Shown here: positions 5,134-11,549 of the stretch, piece by piece
Numbering within the stretch: position 1 is the stretch's first letter
Layout of the letters: each line of letters begins with the position of its first letter
Assembly: GCA_043775075.1 (NCBI GenBank)
Contig: JAYVSS010000336.1
Span: 1 to 13,117, forward strand
Length of the DNA stretch: 13,117 nt
Origin: JANLQX01 sp043775075
GTDB lineage: Bacteria > Actinomycetota > Acidimicrobiia > Acidimicrobiales > JANYDT01
Reading direction: 5' to 3'
The notes under the pieces: generated by a model
Databases searched by the model: none
Seen by the model: only the letters and a program-made list of their open reading frames with translations
Told to the model about the DNA's origin: nothing
Program-made: the position numbers and the translations under genes

Positions 5134-6675
5134 CTACTCCCACTCGATGGTGCCGGGTGGCTTGGAGGTGACGTCGAGGACGACGCGGTTTACGCCCTTG
5201 ACCTCATTGACGATGCGCCGCGAGATGGTGTCCACGAGGTCGTAGGGCAGACGGGCCCAGTCCGCTGTCATCGCGTCGTCGCTCGTTACCGCCCGCAGCA
5301 CGATTGGGTAAGCATACGTACGTTCATCGCCCATAACCCCCACGCTGCGTATGACCGGAAGCACGGCGAAGGCTTGCCAGATCTCACGTTCAAGGCCCGC
5401 ATTCTTGACCTCCTCACGCACGATGGCGTCGGCGGCGCGCACAATCTTCACCCGCTCAGCCGTGATGGTACCGACGATCCGCACGGCCAGGCCAGGGCCG
5501 GGAAACGGTTGGCGCCACACAATCTCGTCCGGAAGGCCGAGCGCCGTGCCCACCGCCCGTACTTCGTCCTTGAACAAATCGCGCAGCGGTTCGACGAGTT
5601 CGAAGTCCATGTCGTCGGGCAGCCCACCCACGTTGTGATGGCTCTTGATGGTGGACGCGTGACCGCTGCCGGACTCGATCACGTCGGGATACAGCGTGCC
5701 CTGGACGAGGAACTTGCAGCCGTCGACGCTGAGCTTTCGGGCCTCCTCTTCAAACACCCGTATGAACGTTTCTCCGATGATCTTGCGCTTGCGTTCGGGG
5801 TCGGCAACGTCGTCGAGCAATGAGTAGAACCGCTCGGCGGCGTTGACGTGCACCAGTTCCACACCGAAGTTGCGGACGAACGTCTCCTCAATCTGCACGC
5901 TCTCGCCTTCACGCATCAGACCGGTGTCCACATACACACACGTCAGCCGATCGCCAACAGCTCGATACACGAGCGCTGCAGCAACGGCCGAGTCGACCCC
6001 ACCACTTAGCGCGCAGAGAACCTTCTCCCCTTTCGTCTGTGCGCGTATCTTCTCAATTTGCTCGTCGATAATGCTCGCCTTCGTCCACGAAGGTGCGAGA
6101 CCGGCGACGTCGTAGAGAAAGGCCTTAAGAATCGTCTGTCCGTGTTCGGAGTGCACGACCTCGGGATGGAATTGCACGCCGACGATGCGTCGGTCCAGGC
6201 ACTCCATCGCGGCGATCGGAATCTCGGGCGTGCAGGCGGTGGCCACGAATCCATCGGGGAGCGTTTGGATGGAATCAAAATGACTCATCCACGTTGTCTG
6301 CTGTGGAGGCAGACCCTTGAGCAGGGTGCCACCTTCGCTCAGTGTACTTACGATTGTGCGGCCGTATTCGCCGCGGCCGGTGTTGGCCACCGCGCCGCCA
6401 GGGAGCTGCTGGGCGAGGAGTTGTGCGCCGTAACAAATTCCGAGGATGGGTACACCGAGGTCATAAATCGCCGGGTCGAGTTGCGGCGCACCGTCCACGT
6501 GAACCGAGGCTGGACCACCGGAGAGGATGATGGCGGCCGGCTGGCGGGCGGCCATGGCGGCGGCAGTGATCGTGTGCGGCACGATCTCGGAATACACGTT
6601 CGCCTCGCGCACTCGCCGAGCAATCAGCTGGGCGTACTGTGCGCCGAAGTCAACGACAAGAACCGTCTCGTGCAT
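5134..6675 (-). CDS. guaA: GMP synthase (glutamine-hydrolysing)
   Basis: GuaA converts XMP to GMP using ATP and glutamine, the last step of guanine nucleotide synthesis. From ATG 6675 it has 513 residues, normal for the family; TTG 6687 is an alternative four codons earlier. The N-terminal class I glutamine amidotransferase domain carries the triad Cys81 (LGICYGAQ), His170 and Glu172 (VQFHPEVVHSEHG). The ATP-pyrophosphatase domain has the P-loop SGGVDS (224-229). The C-terminal dimerisation domain shows QPFPGPGLAVRIVG and ends KPPGTIEWE, both hallmark motifs. All key residues are present. The start has no strong Shine-Dalgarno sequence. A large palindromic array lies 43-120 nt upstream and may control it. 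nudL lies upstream on the same strand, 131 nt from the guaA start. Confidence 0.97.
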   Translation of the reverse strand: MHETVLVVDFGAQYAQLIARRVREANVYSEIVPHTITAAAMAARQPAAIILSGGPASVHVDGAPQLDPAIYDLGVPILGICYGAQLLAQQLPGGAVANTGRGEYGRTIVSTLSEGGTLLKGLPPQQTTWMSHFDSIQTLPDGFVATACTPEIPIAAMECLDRRIVGVQFHPEVVHSEHGQTILKAFLYDVAGLAPSWTKASIIDEQIEKIRAQTKGEKVLCALSGGVDSAVAAALVYRAVGDRLTCVYVDTGLMREGESVQIEETFVRNFGVELVHVNAAERFYSLLDDVADPERKRKIIGETFIRVFEEEARKLSVDGCKFLVQGTLYPDVIESGSGHASTIKSHHNVGGLPDDMDFELVEPLRDLFKDEVRAVGTALGLPDEIVWRQPFPGPGLAVRIVGTITAERVKIVRAADAIVREEVKNAGLEREIWQAFAVLPVIRSVGVMGDERTYAYPIVLRAVTSDDAMTADWARLPYDLVDTISRRIVNEVKGVNRVVLDVTSKPPGTIEWE

Positions 6676-6717
6676 CCCGGCATTCAAGCCCGCCAGGCTA
6701 CTGGCCGCACGGATCGC

Positions 6718-6795
6718 CAGTGTGAAGGTCTGCCGTCAGAGTGAAGGACAAACGTCGACGTCAAACCTTCACACTGACGCTAAAGCTTCACGCTG
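6718..6795. promoter_or_regulatory. 78-bp four-unit palindromic array upstream of guaA
   Basis: Two direct copies of CAGNGTGAAGG (6718-6728, 6737-6747; 19-bp period) are mirrored by two inverted copies (6766-6776, 6785-6795; 19-bp period). All are centred on the perfect palindrome ACGTCGACGT (6752-6761). The inner arms CGTCAGAGTGAAGG and CCTTCACACTGACG match at 13 of 14 positions. The site lies between the nudL stop and the guaA start. It could be a cooperative operator for guaA or a long stem-loop terminator for nudL. No T-run follows it on the minus strand. Confidence 0.6.
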
Positions 6796-6806
6796 CACCC
6801 GCTCAG

Positions 6807-7538
6807 CTACAGCAGCACGAGGTCAAGGAGGCGACGGAGCATGCGGCCGGTTGCGCCCCACACGGTGTCGTCTTCGACTTCAAAGAACCACACCGGGAAC
6901 GTGCCGTCGGCGAAGGTCCAGATCTCCTCTCGAAAGCAATCCGGCTCCGTAAGTTCGCGTAGGGTCACGCTGAAAATGCGATCGACCTCAGCGGGGCTCG
7001 GAACCAGCGTGGCCATTAGAGCAGCCATGTCATCGACGACTCCAACGAAGGGGATGATTTTCGACGACGAGACCACGGTGGTTAATGGCTCGAGACGCCC
7101 AACGACTCGTACCTCGGACGGGTGGAGGTTAACTTCCTCATGTGTCTCGCGTAGCGCCGCCTGGATAGCCGACTCTCCTGGGTCGATCCGTCCGCCGGGA
7201 AAGGAAACCTCGCCCCGGTGATTGCGCAAACCACCAGATCGGCGAGTCAGCAGAACGCTCGTTTCACCGGTTGTGTCCACAAACAGTGGAGCGAGCACGG
7301 CAGCGTCTCGTCGGGTGGTCACGAACGGCGGACGCATTGGTGTCGTCGGGATCGCAGAATCCTCGATCGGTTGACCGCTCGCCTCGGCTGCGTCCAGTGC
7401 AACGATGTGACGGCCGAGTCGACGCTCGATTTCGTCGAGCGCAAACGAGGTCGGTCCCACCCGGCCCGACCAGGGATTTGCCTCGCCCGGCAGCCAATCA
7501 CTTGGGCGCGGGATCGTCTGTAGACCGCCTCGAGGCAC
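6807..7538 (-). CDS. Nudix hydrolase, CoA pyrophosphatase-like (NudL family)
   Basis: This 243-residue protein carries the NudL/YeaB signature LLTRRSGGLRNHRGEVSFPGG (97-116 region), running into the Nudix box at residues 116-138. In the box, Gly, Glu and the REThEE core (R130, E131, E134, E135) are intact, but the Gly of 'EExGU' is Asn137. The family cleaves CoA or acyl-CoA, and related nucleotides, at the pyrophosphate. It starts at GTG 7538, because an in-frame stop lies just upstream (7560-7562). The N-terminal TIPRPSDWLPGEANPW is like other actinobacterial members, which supports this start. It follows the 51-residue gene by 21 nt, so the two are probably cotranscribed. Confidence 0.85.
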   Translation of the reverse strand: MPRGGLQTIPRPSDWLPGEANPWSGRVGPTSFALDEIERRLGRHIVALDAAEASGQPIEDSAIPTTPMRPPFVTTRRDAAVLAPLFVDTTGETSVLLTRRSGGLRNHRGEVSFPGGRIDPGESAIQAALRETHEEVNLHPSEVRVVGRLEPLTTVVSSSKIIPFVGVVDDMAALMATLVPSPAEVDRIFSVTLRELTEPDCFREEIWTFADGTFPVWFFEVEDDTVWGATGRMLRRLLDLVLL

Positions 7539-7559
7539 TGGTCGCAGCGAAGTGGCGGG

Positions 7560-7715
7560 CTAGGCCGCTGACTCGACGAGAGAGGCAAGCAACTGTTGCA
7601 GTCCACCCGTCTTGAGGTCGGCCAAGGTACGACCGGGACCCTCTTCACCCTTCTCCCACAGCATTAGCGTGGCCAACAACTTGGCCGGATCAGCGGGAGG
7701 AGGAGCAAATGCCAT
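7560..7715 (-). CDS. 51-residue conserved-looking small protein
   Basis: An uninterrupted frame from ATG 7715 to TAG 7560 encodes 51 residues, including ADPAKLLATLMLWEKGEEGP and GRTLADLKTGGLQQLLASL. Codon third positions are mostly G or C. Composition and spacing look like a real soluble helical protein. I recall similar short PAKLL...WE.GE..PGR.L..LKTGGL proteins next to Nudix genes in actinobacteria, though I cannot verify this here. No domain or function is known to me. It is 21 nt upstream of the NudL-like gene on the same strand, so it probably heads that operon. A weak AGG is 9-10 nt before the ATG. The TTCGGC hexamer repeat lies just upstream. Confidence 0.7.
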   Translation of the reverse strand: MAFAPPPADPAKLLATLMLWEKGEEGPGRTLADLKTGGLQQLLASLVESAA

Positions 7716-7737
7716 GAGATCAGCCTACCGGCGTCCC

Positions 7738-7767
7738 TTCGGCTTCGGCTTCGGCTTCGGCTTCGGC
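7738..7767. repeat. Five perfect tandem copies of TTCGGC
   Basis: A 30-bp hexanucleotide microsatellite occupies the divergent promoter region between the 51-residue gene (minus strand, start 7715) and the PPOX gene (plus strand, start 7846). Copy-number change by slippage would alter promoter spacing for the minus-strand operon. No gene is visible in the repeat itself. Confidence 0.9.
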
Positions 7768-7845
7768 TAGTCAACCTTCGCGGGCGGTCCTTTCCTTCCT
7801 GTCCACCTCGCTCGCTAACGTTCCGGACCCTACGTAAAGGAACCA

Positions 7846-8238
7846 ATGAACACCCCCACGCATCCGCTTGATCGCCAGCAATACATCGCCCTGACCACCT
7901 TTCGCCAGAACGGCGTACCCGTCGTCACGGCCGTGTGGTTCGCCACACACGACGCCAAGCTCTACGTGTACTCGGCGATCGACGCTGGCAAGATCAAACG
8001 CATCCGAGCTACTCCGAAGGTGGAGGTCGCCGCTTGCAACGTCAAAGGCGTCGTCTCCGGTCCGAGCTATGGGGCAACCGCGGTGCTCCTCGGAGGTGAC
8101 CAAGGCGTGTTCGTTCATGGCCTGCTCAATCGTAAGTACACATGGAAGAAGCGGCTCATCGACCTGGCGGGCTCGCTGGCGAAGCGGTTCCGAAAGAACA
8201 AGGGTGCGGACGCGTTCATCGCGATCACCCTTGACTGA
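7846..8238 (+). CDS. PPOX-class F420-dependent oxidoreductase-like protein
   Basis: This 130-residue split beta-barrel protein belongs to the flavin/deazaflavin-binding family common in actinobacteria (Rv2061-like subgroup). The pattern is typical: ALTTFRQNGVPVVTAVWFAT, then KLYVYSAIDAGKIKRIRATP and KVEVAACNVKGVVSGPSYGA. The GKxKRIR segment is where the cofactor phosphate or tail is usually bound. The end, KGADAFIAITLD, completes the barrel. Members use F420 (some FMN, FAD or haem) to reduce or bind small molecules; the substrate is unknown. ATG 7846 has a clear AAAGGAA Shine-Dalgarno sequence 3-4 nt upstream. The RarD-like gene follows after 30 nt on the same strand. Confidence 0.87.
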   Translation: MNTPTHPLDRQQYIALTTFRQNGVPVVTAVWFATHDAKLYVYSAIDAGKIKRIRATPKVEVAACNVKGVVSGPSYGATAVLLGGDQGVFVHGLLNRKYTWKKRLIDLAGSLAKRFRKNKGADAFIAITLD

Positions 8239-8255
8239 TGCCCAGCGGGGACCGG

Positions 8256-8261
8256 TACGGT
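8256..8261 (+). promoter_or_regulatory. Possible -10 element of a leaderless rarD-like transcript
   Basis: TACGGT fits TANNNT and ends exactly 7 nt before the GTG start at 8269. The start lacks a convincing Shine-Dalgarno sequence. The gene could equally be read from the PPOX transcript. Confidence 0.3.
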
Positions 8262-8268
8262 TGAACCG

Positions 8269-9165
8269 GTGCACGCTCCGGATCAGTCAGATCGTCGAAC
8301 GGGCATCCTGACGGGAGCGTCGGCGTATTTGATTTGGGGGCTCTTTCCCCTGTACTTCCATCGTTTGAAGGAGATTCGTCCATTCGAGTTGGCCGGTCTA
8401 CGAATCGTGCTGACCAGTCTCGCGGTATGGGTCGTCTTGGCTATCCAGCGAGACCGGGCCTGGTTCCGAGAACTTCTCTCCGACCGCCGACGACTGGCGC
8501 TGGTTGCTCTCGCTGGTTTGATGGTCACCACAAACTGGCTGATCTACGTATGGGCGGCGGCCAACGGCCACGTAGTCGACGCGGCGATCGGGTACTTCAT
8601 CAACCCGCTCATATCGGTTGCTCTCGGCGTGTTCGTATTGCATGAGCACTTGCGGCCGGCGCAGAAGGTCGCGCTGATGTTCGGAGCGGCATCGGTCTGT
8701 GTACTTACCATTGCCTACGGAAATGTTCCGTGGGTCGCCCTCTCCCTCGCCTGTAGTTTTGGGCTCTACGGATTCTTGAAGAAGACGACCGGGCTCGACG
8801 GTGTGCGCGCCCTCGCTGCGGAAACGTTCACGATGGTGCCGATCGGCATCGTTGGTCTCCTCGTACTCACTGCTCGCCGCGGTGGCCTCGATGTCCTTCA
8901 CACGTCCGCAGGAACAATGCTCCTCGCGCTTACGGTCGGGGTCGTTACCGCCGTCCCGCTCAGCCTCTTCGGCATTGCCGCCACCCGCATACCTCTGGCG
9001 TTGCTCGGCCTGCTGCAGTACATCACCCCCATCGGTCAACTCGCCTGCGCCGTCCTCGTCCTCGGCGAACATGTCACCCCAGCACGCTGGTTCGGTATCG
9101 CCCTCGTCTGCGCCGCCCTCGTCACCCTGGCCACCGACCTCATCCGCGACCTCCGTCAGAGTTAG
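8269..9165 (+). CDS. rarD: EamA/DMT-family permease, RarD-like
   Basis: This 298-residue inner-membrane protein has about ten hydrophobic segments arranged as two EamA repeats, the drug/metabolite transporter architecture. RarD-type features are GASAYLIWGLFPLYFHRLKE near the N-terminus, TTNWLIYVWAAANGHVVDAA (about residues 85-104) and GYFINPLISVALGVFVLHEHL. The second repeat has RIPLALLGLLQYITPIGQLA and ends VLGEHVTPARWFGIALVCAA. RarD was named from a chloramphenicol-sensitivity link, but its physiological substrate is unsettled. The start is GTG 8269. An ATG at 8238 opens a frame that closes after eight codons. A G-rich repeat lies about 30 nt past the stop. Confidence 0.9.
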   Translation: MHAPDQSDRRTGILTGASAYLIWGLFPLYFHRLKEIRPFELAGLRIVLTSLAVWVVLAIQRDRAWFRELLSDRRRLALVALAGLMVTTNWLIYVWAAANGHVVDAAIGYFINPLISVALGVFVLHEHLRPAQKVALMFGAASVCVLTIAYGNVPWVALSLACSFGLYGFLKKTTGLDGVRALAAETFTMVPIGIVGLLVLTARRGGLDVLHTSAGTMLLALTVGVVTAVPLSLFGIAATRIPLALLGLLQYITPIGQLACAVLVLGEHVTPARWFGIALVCAALVTLATDLIRDLRQS

Positions 9166-9197
9166 GCGAGGCCAGACCGCGCGCATTCCCCTTGCTT

Positions 9198-9223
9198 GGG
9201 TTTGGGTTTGGTTTGGGTTTGGG
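9198..9223 (+). repeat. TTTGGG repeat with G-quadruplex potential
   Basis: Four GGG tracts (9198, 9204, 9215, 9221) are separated by TTT, TTTGGTTT and TTT, which fits the canonical four-tract quadruplex pattern on the plus strand. It starts 33 nt downstream of the rarD stop, in the gap before the groEL terminator. Confidence 0.75.
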
Positions 9224-9248
9224 AGAATGTGAGCGGGCAGCAATGCAA

Positions 9249-9278
9249 AAACGGCCGGACCCGAAGGTCCGACCGTTT
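9249..9278 (-). terminator. Intrinsic terminator of groESL, UUCG tetraloop
   Basis: AAACGGCCGGACC and GGTCCGACCGTTT form a 13-position stem with one C/A mismatch around CGAA. On the minus strand the loop is C(UUCG)G, an extra-stable tetraloop, and five T residues follow (complement of 9247-9251). It lies about 75 nt beyond the groEL stop. The A/T flanks on both sides let it also serve rarD from the plus strand. Confidence 0.85.
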
Positions 9279-9354
9279 CCACCTGCGTGTGGGTCGTGTG
9301 AGTGCCGAGAGCGAAGTCCCGGTGGGCGCTAGGCACGGGGCCCGGCGCCGGTGA

Positions 9355-10995
9355 TCACATCATGCCGCCCATGCCACCCATACCGCCGGGCATGCCGCCT
9401 CCGCCGCCGCCAGCCGAAGCCGGCTCCGGCTTATCGGCCACGATGGCCTCGGTGGTGAGAAGGAGCGCAGCAATCGACGCGGCGTTCTGGAGGGCTGAAC
9501 GAGTGACCTTGGCCGGGTCGATAACACCAGCGGCCACGAGGTCAACCATTTCGCCGGTGGCGGCGTTGAGGCCAATGTTGCCCTTGGCCGCCTCGACGGC
9601 ATTCACCATGACGGAGCCTTCGAAACCGGCGTTCTGAGCAATCCAGAACAACGGGGCCTCAAGCGACTTACGCACCATTACCGCGCCAGTGGCTTCGTCG
9701 CCCACGAGGGTGAGGGCGTCGATGGCTGAGCGGGCCCGGATGAGGGCCGTTCCGCCGCCAGGGACGATGCCCTCTTCAAGCGCGGCACGAGTGGCCGAGA
9801 GGGCGTCTTCGATGCGGTGCTTCTTCTCTTTGAGCTCAACTTCGGTCGCAGCACCAACCTTGATGACGGCAACGCCGCCAGCAAGCTTGGCCAGACGCTC
9901 CTGGAGCTTCTCGCGATCCCAGTCGGAATCAGTGTCGTCGATCTCGCGCTTGATCTGCGCAACGCGACCCTTCACATCGTCAGACGAGCCGCCGCCATCA
10001 ACGATGGTGGTGTTGTCCTTGGTGATCTGGATCTTGCGGGCCCGGCCAAGAAGGTCGAGGGTGACGGTGTCCAGCTTGAGGCCGATCTCCTCGCTGATGA
10101 CAGTGCCACCGGTAAGGATCGCCATGTCCTGGAGCATGGCCTTGCGGCGCTCGCCGAAGCCCGGCGCCTTGACGGCGGCCGAGTTGAACGTGCCACGAAT
10201 CTTGTTGACCACGAGGGTGGCCAGCGCTTCGCCTTCGATGTCTTCGGCCACGATGAGCAACTGCTTGCCCGTCTGCATGACCTTCTCGAGGACCGGCAGC
10301 ATGTCGTGCACCGAGCTGATCTTCGAGTTGACGAAGAGGATGTACGGATCGTCGAGAACCGCCTCCTGGCGCTCCGGGTCGGTCACGAAGTACGGAGACA
10401 GGTAGCCCTTATCGAACTGCATACCCTCGGTGAACTCGAGCTCGGTGCCGAAGGTATTCGACTCCTCAACGGTGACAACACCGTCCTTTCCGACCTTGTC
10501 GATCGCCTCCGCAATAGTGGCGCCGATTGACGGATCAGCCGCCGAGATCGATGCGACCTGAGCGACCTTCTCGGTCGAGCCGTCAACCGAAATCGACAGG
10601 GCGGAAATGGCTTCGACGGCAGCGGCTACAGCCTTCTCGATGCCCTTCTTAAGGCCCATCGGGTTGGCGCCAGCGGCAACGTTACGAAGGCCTTCCTTCA
10701 CCATGGCCTGGGCCAGGACGGTGGCGGTGGTGGTGCCATCGCCAGCAACGTCGTTGGTCTTGGTGGCGACTTCCTTGACGAGCTGGGCGCCCATATTCTC
10801 GAAGTGATCTTCGAGCTCGATTTCCTTGGCGATGGTGACACCGTCGTTGGTAATCGTGGGGGCGCCGAACTTCTTTTCGATGACGACGTTGCGACCCTTC
10901 GGGCCGAGCGTGACCTTGACGGTGTCAGCGAGCTTGTTGACTCCGGCTTCGAGACCGCGGCGAGCGGCCTCGTCAAACTTCAGAATTTTTGCCAT
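9355..10995 (-). CDS. groEL: Chaperonin GroEL (Hsp60)
   Basis: GroEL forms the double heptameric ring that folds proteins with ATP and GroES in the cytosol. The 546-residue length and sequence are canonical: MAKILKFDEAARRGLEAGVN, VTLGPKGRNVVIEKKFGAPT and TNDGVTIAKEIELED. The ATP-binding NDVAGDGTTTATVLAQAM carries the catalytic-pocket Asp, and LEEGIVPGGGTALIRA comes later. The protein ends in a Gly/Met tail, GGMPGGMGGMGGMM, the form usual for a main housekeeping copy. ATG 10995 is preceded by TGAGGAA at proper spacing. It is 14 nt after groES in the classic groES-groEL operon and is followed by a strong terminator. Confidence 0.98.
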   Translation of the reverse strand: MAKILKFDEAARRGLEAGVNKLADTVKVTLGPKGRNVVIEKKFGAPTITNDGVTIAKEIELEDHFENMGAQLVKEVATKTNDVAGDGTTTATVLAQAMVKEGLRNVAAGANPMGLKKGIEKAVAAAVEAISALSISVDGSTEKVAQVASISAADPSIGATIAEAIDKVGKDGVVTVEESNTFGTELEFTEGMQFDKGYLSPYFVTDPERQEAVLDDPYILFVNSKISSVHDMLPVLEKVMQTGKQLLIVAEDIEGEALATLVVNKIRGTFNSAAVKAPGFGERRKAMLQDMAILTGGTVISEEIGLKLDTVTLDLLGRARKIQITKDNTTIVDGGGSSDDVKGRVAQIKREIDDTDSDWDREKLQERLAKLAGGVAVIKVGAATEVELKEKKHRIEDALSATRAALEEGIVPGGGTALIRARSAIDALTLVGDEATGAVMVRKSLEAPLFWIAQNAGFEGSVMVNAVEAAKGNIGLNAATGEMVDLVAAGVIDPAKVTRSALQNAASIAALLLTTEAIVADKPEPASAGGGGGGMPGGMGGMGGMM

Positions 10996-11009
10996 GTGGA
11001 TTCCTCAGA

Positions 11010-11300
11010 TCACTTTCCCATGATGGCGAGAACGTCGCGGCTCGACAGGATCAGATAATCCTTGCCAGCGACGGTCACTTCGGTTCCGCCGTACTTTGAG
11101 TACAAAACGGTGTCGCCTTCTTTAATGGCGAGCGGGGCAACGGTGCCGTTGTCCAGCGTGCGGCCGGGGCCGACGGCGAGAACGGTGCCCTGCTGGGGCT
11201 TCTCTTTGGCGGTGTCGGGGATGACGAGGCCGGAGCTGGTCGTCGTCTCGGCTTCGTTCGGCAGGACGACGATGCGGTCCTCGAGGGGCTTGACGTTCAT
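11010..11300 (-). CDS. groES: Co-chaperonin GroES (Hsp10)
   Basis: GroES is the heptameric lid of GroEL. This 96-residue protein starts at ATG 11300 with the family opening MNVKPLEDRIVVLPNEAETT, a mobile loop TTTSSGLVIPDTAKEKPQQG, and ends KDYLILSSRDVLAIMGK. GGAGGA sits 7 nt upstream as a strong Shine-Dalgarno sequence. A GTG-type start ten codons earlier is not supported. It is the first gene of the groES-groEL operon, under two CIRCE-like sites 90-166 nt upstream. Confidence 0.97.
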   Translation of the reverse strand: MNVKPLEDRIVVLPNEAETTTSSGLVIPDTAKEKPQQGTVLAVGPGRTLDNGTVAPLAIKEGDTVLYSKYGGTEVTVAGKDYLILSSRDVLAIMGK

Positions 11301-11351
11301 TGGAGTTCCTCCGTGAGGCCTCGGACACAAGGCCGAGGTGCGGGTTTGTCT

Positions 11352-11382
11352 GGATCAAGGATCCGGCCGAATGCATTCGCCG
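11352..11382 (-). other. Two stem-loops in the groES leader
   Basis: GGATC-AAG-GATCC (11352-11364) forms a short hairpin. CGG plus CGAA-TGCA-TTCG plus CCG (11364-11382, one bulged C) forms a 7-bp stem. They lie between the CIRCE site and the groES Shine-Dalgarno sequence, so the mRNA leader is structured. The two share position 11364, so they may compete. Confidence 0.35.
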
Positions 11383-11389
11383 TAAAGCG

Positions 11390-11416
11390 TTGGCACTCGA
11401 CAGGTGTGAGTGCCAG
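11390..11416. promoter_or_regulatory. CIRCE operator (HrcA binding site), copy 1
   Basis: TTGGCACTC, nine bases, then GAGTGCCAG: the CIRCE layout (consensus TTAGCACTC-N9-GAGTGCTAA) with inner GCACTC/GAGTGC perfect. It sits 90 nt upstream of groES. HrcA repression relieved by heat or unfolded protein is the established mechanism for this element. Confidence 0.92.
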
Positions 11417-11439
11417 ATTACCCGCGCTGAGAGGACTAG

Positions 11440-11466
11440 TTGGCACACTCCGGTCGAGAGTGCCAG
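11440..11466. promoter_or_regulatory. CIRCE-like operator, degenerate copy 2
   Basis: TTGGCACAC-N9-GAGTGCCAG keeps the exact 9-base spacing and differs from copy 1 at one arm position (T to A). Its centre is 50 bp from that of copy 1, so the two sites are about five helical turns apart and could be bound together. Confidence 0.75.
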
Positions 11467-11549
11467 AGGGCAAAAACGCCCGGGTTGACCGAGCGTCCTA
11501 TCTGGCGGGTGTCCCCGTCCGACGGAGGTCGGTGTCTGGCAGGCGCCGG

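Noticed and set aside
6058..6744. 228-codon plus-strand frame opposite the start of guaA
   Set aside because: It overlaps the conserved amidotransferase domain of guaA and has no family features of its own.
8398..9336. 312-codon minus-strand frame opposite rarD
   Set aside because: Very Glu/Gly/Arg-rich with no recognisable domain, and fully overlapped by a clear membrane protein.
9689..10530. Two plus-strand frames of about 240 codons opposite groEL
   Set aside because: Antisense shadows of groEL; low-complexity Ser/Arg or Leu/Asp/Glu content.
11300..11330. Longer GroES start
   Set aside because: ATG 11300 has the GGAGGA ribosome binding site and the canonical N-terminus.
11468..11481. 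GGGC-AAAAAC-GCCC hairpin as terminator of the VIT-type gene
   Set aside because: The stem is only 4 bp and the T-run on the minus strand lies in the loop, not after the stem.
11519..11532. CCGAC-GGAG-GTCGG hairpin just past the VIT-type stop
   Set aside because: A perfect 5-bp stem but no T-run; too short to call a terminator with confidence.
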